NCBI GenBank assembly: GCA_946404285.1
Contig: CAMJDC010000007.1
Coordinates: forward strand, 1-33,936
DNA from: an uncultured bacterium
Lineage (GTDB): Bacteria; Patescibacteriota; Gracilibacteria; Absconditabacterales; Absconditicoccaceae
DNA length: 33,936 nucleotides
Direction of reading: 5' to 3'
Position numbers and translations under genes: made by a program. The notes under the pieces are model-generated. The model was not told where the DNA came from. It did no database searches and worked only from the letters and a program-made list of their open reading frames with translations. Shown here one piece after another: positions 21,452-30,300 of this stretch. The first letter of the stretch is position 1. Each line of letters opens with the position of its first letter.

Positions 21452-22036
21452 ATGGACAACATGCTAGAACATCCATGAATCGAATTACAAGTTCTCATCA
21501 AGGAAAAATGACTTACACAGAAAGCATTTGCCTCTATTTTATGAAAGAAAGTTAGCGAAGTTAATGAACTATTAAAATGAAAAAGAAATATTACAATTCA
21601 GCGAGATTATCTACTTCATCAAACCCTCTGAACTCCGATTAAATACTGGATTTTAAAGCAAGTTGATTATGATTATTCTTTATTAGATATCGAAGAAGAA
21701 TCTTCAGTTTTCCCTCTTGAAAAAGAGGAATTAGGTGATACTTGAAGTCATTCTGAGCAAAGCAAAGAATCCTGCATCAATAATGTCATTTCGAACGACA
21801 GTGAGAAATCCACTGAACAAATTAAGGATGAAACTCAGATAGATTTCTCCTTACAGTTGAAATGACAATCAAACACACAAAATTCTCATCAAGATGCTGA
21901 GCAAGTTTCTTCGCAAAACTCCCCAGAATGACAAACAGAAACACAAGTAAAATCGGAAGAAACTCTAATTCAAAAGCCCCCAAAAAAAATAGATGAAGAT
22001 CACCAAAAAAGAGCCAAAATTTTTAAATCTTTTTAA
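21452..22036 (+). CDS. HigA/VapI-like XRE-family HTH protein with unusual repeat-derived C-terminal tail
   Basis: 195 codons with TGA=Gly: HPGIELQVLIKEKGLTQKAFASILGKKVSEVNELLKGKRNITIQRDYLLHQTLGTPIKYWILKQVDYDYSL fits the HigA antitoxin HTH; tail encoded by palindromic repeats. Confidence 0.8.
21747..21932. repeat. Family 1 palindromic element inside the CDS, with another palindromic element (21785-21866) nested in it
   Basis: Outer ends GTCATTCTGAGCAAAGCAAAGAATC ... TTTCTTCGCAAAACTCCCCAGAATGAC; inner GTCATTTCGAACGACAGTGAGAAATC...GATTTCTCCTTACAGTTGAAATGAC. Confidence 0.85.
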
Positions 22037-22127
22037 ATATATAATTTAATTAATCATATTTTCTTGCATTCTCTAAAGAATTTTATATATGTTGATTGTA
22101 AGTTTTATATTGTTAACTCGCATAATA

Positions 22128-22544
22128 ATGAACAAAACTTTGAAAAAAATCTTTTTGTATTTTGCTGTATCATGAGCATTAATTCTCACTATTTTATGAC
22201 TTATTGCAGTTTGGTGAAATATAGATAAGGGTGTAGTATGGCGTACATTTCTTACATATATTGTGTTATTTATTGCATTTCTTTCAATTTCTGGAGCTAA
22301 TAAAATGTATGATAATTTTAAGAATTATGTTGAATATGCATCTATTTGAAACTGATTACTAACAATTAGTATTGTAGTTACAGCACTAATTATTTGTATA
22401 TGAATATGGGACACTATTTTTGACTGGTCCTGGAAAATAATTGTCTCACTAATGATAATTAATTTTGCAACTTATATACTTGTTTTTTCTATGAATAAAT
22501 GGTGATCAAATTCATCAGAAAACAAATCATCGGAAAATAAATAA
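22128..22544 (+). CDS. Small multi-TM protein, function unknown
   Basis: 139 codons with TGA=Gly: MNKTLKKIFLYFAVSGALILTILGLIAVWGNIDKGVVWRTFLTYIVLFIAFLSISGANKMYDNF... Confidence 0.75.
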
Positions 22545-22602
22545 AAATCAAATTCTTGTAATTATTGAGGTGCTTATATATTTTAGGTTTTGAATAAAAA
22601 TC

Positions 22603-23373
22603 GTGTCAACATATCTCTGACAAAACTTTCTTACAGACTCGACTATTAGGCACTGGATTGCCAATAAAGCACAAGATTTTTATAATAAAAATAATTGTAA
22701 AACATTAATTGAAATCTGACCAGGGAAATGATCGATAACTAAACTAATTCTGGATATTTCTCCAGATTTCGTTCTTTTTGAAAAAGATGAAACTTTGAAG
22801 AAAATATTGGAAGAGGTGCTATCAAAAAAGGAGAATTGAGAAGCAAAAATCATTCGGTGAGACGTTTTGGATTGAGATTTAGAGCAGTTTAAATGAAAGA
22901 AAAATCTGACTTTTGTGGTATGAAACCTGCCATATTATATTACATCTCCCATTTTGAGAAAATTTTTCTGAGATGGAAAAGGAGAGTTTGCAGGCTGACT
23001 TTTTATGATTCAAGATGAAGTTTGACAAAAACTCCGCTTTGATGCAGGTAAAAAATCGTACCTGTATTGGATTCTTAATTATGCTTATGAAGTTCAATAT
23101 CTCAAAACTGTTCCTGCAAAAGCATTTTCTCCTGCTCCGAAAGTTAAGAGTTGTTTAATCTGACTTGTAAAGAAAACTGAAGTTCCAAATATCAAGTTCT
23201 ATGAATTAATCAGATTTTTAGATTTATTTTCTCCGTATAGTAGGAAAACTTTATGAAAGATTTCCAAAATAATTAGCAAAAAGTGAGGTAGTTTCACTAT
23301 CCCAGAAAATTTAAGCAACAAAAGGCTGGAGGAGTTGGATTGGACTCAATTGGAAGAGATTTTTAACGCTTAA
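22603..23373 (+). CDS. rsmA/ksgA: 16S rRNA (adenine-N6,N6)-dimethyltransferase
   Basis: 257 codons (GTG start proposed): STYLGQNFLTDSTIRHGIANKAQDFYNKNNCKTLIEI[G]PGK[G]SITKLILD...VV[G]NLPYYITSPILRKFF...FMIQDEV[G]QKL...FSPAPKVKS. Confidence 0.92.
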
Positions 23374-23498
23374 ATTTTTTTATAAGCAGTTCTTTGAATA
23401 AAATCTTTTTGTTAATAAAAAAGTCTCATAAAATTTGATTTATTTTTGTCGTTGTGTATAATTGTTAGGTAATATTTATTTTATTATTTTTTAGCAAA

Positions 23499-23702
23499 AT
23501 GAATTCTAAAACTTTTAAAAATTTCTTCACTTGATTTGCAATTTTAGGAATTATTATTGTGATGGTAATGGCTCTTATCGCAATTTGGTGAGATATTTCA
23601 CCTGAATTTATGGAGCGTACTATTGTGACATACGTAATCGTATTTTTTTCAATATGGCTTATTAGTGTTTGTATTAGAAACTTTGGATCAAAAGATAAAT
23701 AA
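23499..23702 (+). CDS. Small two-TM protein, paralog of 22128-22544
   Basis: 68 codons with TGA=Gly: MNSKTFKNFFTGFAILGIIIVMVMALIAIWGDISPEFMERTIVTYVIVFFSIWLISVCIRNFGSKDK. Confidence 0.7.
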
Positions 23703-23834
23703 GATTTTTGTGTTTTTACCTAGTAAATCTTATTTTTTAAAAAATCTATAAAAAAACTTGCATTTTAAAAATTTTCGTCTATAATAGCACTGTACCCAAA
23801 ATGGTGCTATTTTATTTCTTAACCAATTATAACC

Positions 23835-24299
23835 ATGTTTAAAGGAAAAGTTTACGTTTACAGAAACAACAACGGTAAAGAGGAAGAATTTGAGAAAGAA
23901 TTCGATAACCCTCAAGAGTTCGACAACTTCAGAAAAAGTTATCGTCAACCCGAATTCGAAGGTCCTTTTATGGGATTAGGAGATCGAGCTCATTTGCAAA
24001 ATTATTTTGATAATTTAATCAATAGAAGACTCTGATTATGAACTATGATAGAACCAGAAGAGGAAGAACAACAATATTTACCAAATTGAGTAAATCTTAG
24101 CAAATATAGGAATGCTATTCAAGATATTGAAGACAAAAAAGCCTATAAAGCTGAAAAACTTCAGAAACTGAAAGATACTTTGAGTGAACTGAAGGATTAT
24201 AAGAAAAAACTCAAGGATGCTTGAAGAGATGATTTGTTAAAAGAAATTGATAATGATATTGCAACTACACAAAAAGAAATCGATTCTCTAGAAAAATAG
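23835..24299 (+). CDS. Hypothetical charged protein
   Basis: 155 codons with TGA=Gly ending TAG; MFKGKVYVYRNNNGKEEEFEKEFDNPQEFDNFRKSYRQPEFEGPFMGLGDRAHLQNYFDNLINRRLGLGTMIEPEEEEQQYLPNGVNLSKYRNAIQDIEDKKAYKAEKLQKLKD... Confidence 0.75.
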
Positions 24300-24318
24300 G
24301 ATTGTGAAATATTCATAT

Positions 24319-24346
24319 AAGTCCCACAAATGTGGGACTTTTTTTA
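24319..24346. terminator. Intrinsic terminator
   Basis: AAGTCCCACA-AA-TGTGGGACTTTTTTT. Confidence 0.9.
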
Positions 24347-24353
24347 TTTTCTT

Positions 24354-24555
24354 GTCATTCTAAATAAAGCGAAGATTCTACTATTTCTGTGCCCCTTTAT
24401 TGAAAAAAATTTTTCCCAGCTAAGCGGGGTGAAAAGGATCTTAGGCTTTTCGTTTATAAACCTCACTCCACCCTCTCCTAATAGGAGAGGGTAGTCACGA
24501 AGTGATGGGAGAGGTTATCACACAAGATTCTTCATTTCATTCCGTTCAGAATGAC
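24354..24555. repeat. Composite palindromic element: family 1 ends with family 2 element (24459-24516) inside
   Basis: GTCATTCTAAATAAAGCGAAGATTC...AAGATTCTTCATTTCATTCCGTTCAGAATGAC enclosing AACCTCACTCCACCCTCTCCTAATAGGAGAGGGTAGTCACGAAGTGATGGGAGAGGTT. Confidence 0.8.
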
Positions 24556-24556
24556 G

Positions 24557-25999
24557 TTATATCACATACTCCACTTTTGAACCAATTTCTATTTCTTCAC
24601 CATCAAAACATTGAATTACATTTTCTAGTTTAACTTCATCCACTGGATCGATTTCTGGACAGTTAATTTCTGGACGAACTGAAAGAAAAATTTGACCTCT
24701 TTTTTCTCGAACAGATTCCACAAATCCAATCTGATTTCTTCATTTCCTTTTCTTTTCACGAGCCTTCAAAAGTTTATCAACCTGCGTGCGAATAGTTTTA
24801 AAGCGAGAATGAATAATATTGTCTGGAATCTTATTTTCGAATGTTGAAGATTTTGCTAAAGGTTCATCATGATATTCAAAAAGTGCGATATTATCGAAAT
24901 AATCTTCATCCAAGAATGATTGAAGAAGTGTCATATCTTCATCAGTTTCGCCTGGAAATCAAATTATAATATTCGTACGAATGAATGAATTTGGGAATAG
25001 TTTACGAATTCATTTCAATAACGTGTGAATCATTTTATCGTCATAAAAACGTCCCATTGTTTTGAGTAATTTTGGAGAAATATGCTGCAATGGAATATCA
25101 AAATATGGAATAAAATTTTCAAGTGAAGCGAATTCTTCGAGTTGTTTCAGAGTTAGAATATCTGGGTATAAATACAAAATACGATATTTGAAATCATAGG
25201 GAAGTTTGTCTAATTCATGAAGTAATGGTAATAATTGAGATTTAGATGAGAAATCTGTCCCATACCTCATTGTATCTTGTGCAACTATAATCAATTCTTC
25301 AATTCACTGTTTGAGTAGATTTTCTGCCTCTACTAGAACCGATTTAATTGGTAAGGATGTTAAATTTCATCTGATTTGTGGAATTATACAGAATGCACAT
25401 GAATTATTACATCATTCTGCAATTTTGAGGTATTCATAGCGATTCTCGTAATTTGTGAGCAACCTAGGAGCCGAATATCGACAGAAGTCGTCAAAAGTTT
25501 GACTACGTTTTGTGAGATTTTGTAAATTTGTTAAATTAAGGTCATTTCGCGAAAGATAGGAAATATTTTCATTTTCAAGCATTTTCTCTCGCCTGCGGAG
25601 TTCCTGTTCAAGTTGTCATTCTGAGCGTAGCGAAGAATCTTGTGTATTTCACCTAAGATTCTTCATTTTTCACCCAGCTCAGCTGGGCAAGTTTCATTCC
25701 ATTCAGAATGACATACCATTTCTCAGCAATTTCTCGAAATATTGAACACCACATCAAATAATGCAGACTTTTTTCTTTTTTGAAAGTAATTTCTCAATTG
25801 TCTGAAACATTTCCTCACGACCGGAAGAAATGAAACTACAGGTATTGAGAATAACTAATTCAACGTGTGAATCATAAGGTTCGGAATAATATTCAATCTT
25901 GTCTCCATTTTCGCTCAAAAGTTTTCACAAAAACAGCTGGCTGTCTACCAAATTCTTATTACATCCGAGATTTATCATAGAAATATGAACTTTTTTCAT
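24557..25999 (-). CDS. rimO: Radical SAM methylthiotransferase, RimO/MiaB family
   Basis: 481 codons with TGA=Gly: MKKVHISMINLGCNKNLVDSQLFLGKLL...VELVILNTCSFISSGREEMFQTIEKLLSKKKKVCIIGCGVQ...; radical SAM motif [46 protein letters not shown]; C-terminal TRAM-like segment. Confidence 0.9.
25615..25712. repeat. Family 1 palindromic element inserted in-frame within rimO
   Basis: Plus strand GTCATTCTGAGCGTAGCGAAGAATCTTGTGTATTTCACCTAAGATTCTTCATTTTTCACCCAGCTCAGCTGGGCAAGTTTCATTCCATTCAGAATGAC lies within the uninterrupted rimO frame. Confidence 0.9.
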
Positions 26000-26074
26000 T
26001 CCTAAATTAGAGATAATTAATCAAAAAAGATGATAAATATCTTCGTATTAAAGTAAAGAAAAATACTTTTATAT

Positions 26075-27295
26075 TTATGCAATCATTGTTGATTTATTTA
26101 AATATGTCATATCTGGGTAGTAAGAATAGATTAGAGAATCTCATTTAATTTTATTCATAATTTCACCTGGATTATCTTTGGTAAGAATTGTTATACAACC
26201 CTCACTTGTAGAATCTCATGCTTTATGTCAATTCCCATTTCTAGACCAAAAAAAACTTCAGACTGGATGAATCGCTATTCATCTACTAGTTTTCGGATCA
26301 TTCGTATTTGCATGATTATTTGAATACTCTAATCACGTCAAAAATAATCATTTCCAAGTTCTTTTGGAATTAGATTTTAAAATAGATGGTGTTCTAAAAA
26401 AACCTATGCTCGTTTTATTTGAACCTTTCTCATTGGAAAAATCTGTAGTTTTTTGAGTATCCCCAGAATTTTTTCCATGTCACGTTGGCACACAATTTTC
26501 TACTGTTAAAGTTTTCATGTTTATCACGTAGAGTCTATTTTGACTCACTGGTTTTGAATAGTCTATAACCGTTAAATAATCTTTGTTTCTTAAATTATTT
26601 TTTTGTTTATTATATCATTGCATAGCTAGATAAAAAGGGAAAAAATCTGGTTTTTCTCTTCATTTTAATTTTTTATATAGTTCATTTATGTTTTCCGTAT
26701 TTTTTTGCTTTTCAGGAGCAAAAAGATTAACTTTTACCCATTCTTTTACAGATTTTGGCACCAGATTAACAATACTATTTCGCAATTCGGTTAATTTATC
26801 TACTCAATAATTAAATATATCTTTTAATCAGCTAAGAGCTCATTCCATTCACTCTAAAAACACCTCTGCTATTCATCTGTCATCTTCTTTTATAGTAGGT
26901 TTTCTAGGAGAATTTTCACTTTCTTTCTTACTAATTTCAATTAGTATTTCCTTTATATCCTTTCAATAATTATCCAATATGTATTTTAATTTCCGAGTTC
27001 ATTTTTTTTCTACTCTTGTAGTCCCTTGTTCTGATGATCAGTAAATCATATAATCTACCATTTTTTCTAGTTCTTTATCTTCTTTGCTTCATAACTTTCA
27101 TGAACATATATAATCCACCAAATCATTTTTTTTTAAAAAATCTGTAGGTTTTATAAAAGTATTCAACTCATTTATTATTGCTTCAACTTGAAACTTTTCC
27201 ATAAATGAAAGAATATTTTTTTGTTTTCTCCTAGAATCTTCAATAACATCTGATTCTGTTAACATTCAATTCTCTAGATTATCTAATCCTGACAT
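26075..27295 (-). CDS. Murein L,D-transpeptidase catalytic domain protein (YkuD_2-like)
   Basis: 407 codons with TGA=Gly; CVPTGHGKNSGDTQKTTDFSNEKGSNKTSIGFFRTPSIL...GLFLTGLEYSNNHANTNDPKTSRGIAIHPVGSFFGSRNGNGHKAGDSTSEGCITIL. Confidence 0.8.
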
Positions 27296-27389
27296 TTTTG
27301 TAAATTAATAGATACAGACATCTCTATATTACTCAAAAACTTTTATTTTGTCAAATTTTTTGGGGTTTTTTATTTTAAAATAAAATATT

Positions 27390-30300
27390 TTATCATCATA
27401 GCCATTCCAATTCGGAATTTTTTTGTTTATAATTCATTTTTAAGTAGGATAAGTTTTCATTTATTTCTTTTGGAATTATTTTTGAAATTTGGTCGATAAA
27501 ATAAGATTGTGCATCCATCTCATATTGCTTATTAAACAGTGATGAAATATTATTTATCATAATTTCTTTTCCTTTCCAACTCAGTGAATAATTTCACGAT
27601 TTTATAGTCTTTTTAGCTGTAGTGTATAAATCAAAATATTCTTTTAATTCTGAATTATAATACAGCATTGAATAATTATTTTTTAGATATTTTTGAATCT
27701 CTGTTATGTATGAATTCTGCATCGAAAGTAGTTTTTTATTCTTTTCTGTCGTAGAATTTGGGATTTTTTTGCAAGAAAATTGTGTCTTATTGTATGAAAC
27801 ACAGAGTTTATCTCATTTTTTCACAAGAGTTATTTTCTTCACGATAGCGAGTTCTTCTGCTGGAATTTCACGGACTGAGGTATTATTTGAATTAAATCTT
27901 ATACCATCTGATGCCTTTCAGTAACAGAATTTATCGAGTTCTTCTCACTTATAGAGTAAAGAAATACATGATGCTGAATTTGGCAAAGAAAATGATCATT
28001 TGATTGTTATTTTTTGGTTTGGAACTAGATTTCAGGCTAACTTCTTTTTGGTTTTTCAATTAATAAGTAAAGAAAAATCTGGACTTAAATCTAGTAAATT
28101 TAGAGATTCTGGAAAATCTTGTGATGGTGTTCGCAGAAGTGAAATTTCTTCTTTTCAGCTATCTTTTCATGATGGATTTGGAATTATGGATTTGATTCTT
28201 ACATTTGGAAGTGATGATGAAACTTGTCATGAAAATACTAAATCTTCCTCTGAAAGTGAACCATTTGGATTGTAACATCGTATATCGAAAGTATAACTTC
28301 ATTGATTTAAACTAACACATGTTGCACGATTATTTGGTAGTCAGAAATTTCATTTTAAAGTAATATCTGAAGATGAAGAAATATCAAGAATTCAGAATTC
28401 TGATAATTTTTTAGTCTTCGTAGTTCAGGTTGCATATTCACTTCGTGGAAAGATTGTTAGATTAAAGTCATCTGAGAAATCAATGGAAGAAAGTGTTGAA
28501 ATCTGAGAATTATCAACTTTCAACTGAACAATTTCATTTCATGAATCACTTCCATCTGGATTATAAATCACATTTGAAATTTTGATGGAAAATTTTTCAT
28601 AATCTACACCTCGAGCTTCTGGTTCTTCTGCTATTGATTTTCCACATGTAGAAGCTGACCATAGTCATTTCTCAGATTTTTTTGCATTTTCTTCGGCTTG
28701 TTTAAATACTGATTGCTGTGAATATGCTGTTTTATATGTATATTCTTTTGCATATCATTCGGCGATTAGTGTTTCGTTTACAAGTTTTCAGTTTAAATAA
28801 ACATATGCGAGCATTCTACCATAAGCGTCACTAGATGATGAATTTGGGTCAAATTCTAGAGTTACATACTGATTTTTGATTAGATTTGTTAGATAGTTTT
28901 TTGCTTCTTTTCAGAAACATTCAGTCGTACGATAACGAGCTGTATTAGATTCTGGGGCATCCACTCATAGCAAACGAACAGATTGCAAACTTCAATCTTC
29001 CTTACGATAACGGAAAGTATCCCCATCAATTACTGAATATACTTTCACGGCTCAATCTGGAATTTCAATTTTAGGCTTATTTGGATTATATGTATATGTT
29101 GAGAAAATGTAGTTATCATAGAATAGAATTACTACAACATCTGAACCATCTTTTGTAGAATTTGGAAATCCAAAACTTCATTTCAAAGTAAGAGTTGAAT
29201 ATGGTTCTAGAGTTCATGTAATCTTTTTATTTGTAGCATTAACTTTCATTTTGATTTTGGAAAGGTCTAGTGGTTTGTAAGAATTTGACTGAATTGTTAT
29301 TGTTTCATTTCACGAATCACTTCACTCTGGATCATAATTAATATCTATGATAGAAAGCTGATAATCTGATGGATTGAAATCGTCAGATTTTTCTTCTTTT
29401 GGTTCTTTTTCGGTTTTTTGTGAAGAATAACAGTATGAATCTAGTTTTGAATCTCATGAGTATAGATAAACACAAGCTCATGCGTCCACGAATCAGAAAC
29501 TTTTTGTGAATGTATCTATCGTATTTGCGTAAAGAATTCCATCAATATATTTTTTTGTAGTCGCTGTGGATGTCTTCAAGTAATAGTTGTGATTTTTAAA
29601 GTCGATATCGTATGGAAGGAATGATTGTAGTGTGATAGATTCTGGTGTCTTTGGCTCTAATGAAACTATTTTTATCTGTGTTCCGTCATTCTGAGGAGCT
29701 TGTTCCGAAAAATCTTGTGTATTTCACGAAATAATAGTATTTCATGTCTGAACAGAATTTCACGTTTGGATAACATTTCATGTCTCACTTCAACATAATT
29801 CAGATTTTGTAGGGCATGAACATCCACCTCATCATCACACATATTTTATCTTTTCAATTATCTTTTCATTATACTTTGAAGTAGCAGAAAAATATTTTAA
29901 AGCTGATTCGTCGAATCCTGGCGAAAACTCCATCACGTTGTCCATATTATCTCCACATGAATGGATGAAACCATTGTGATAATTTGACTTTTCTAATGAT
30001 CATGTTGTGATTTTTACGATGTCCAAAACTTGTCTACTTTGTCCATCTATACCATATAATTCCAGTTCTCAACTAAAAGATTTAAATCCTAAATCTGGGT
30101 GCAATACGATGGTTATCAGTCCAGCTTCTGTTAGTGGTCAAGCTTTTGTTGTCAAAATCAGCCTTGTATTTTTCTCTAATTTTTCTCTGTCATAAGTTTC
30201 AGTTTCCCTATCCAAGTCTATAGTTATTGGCTGTACAAGTAGACTTCATGAAAGTAGTAAAGAATCGTAATCATACATGATATCTTCATGAATGGAAAAT

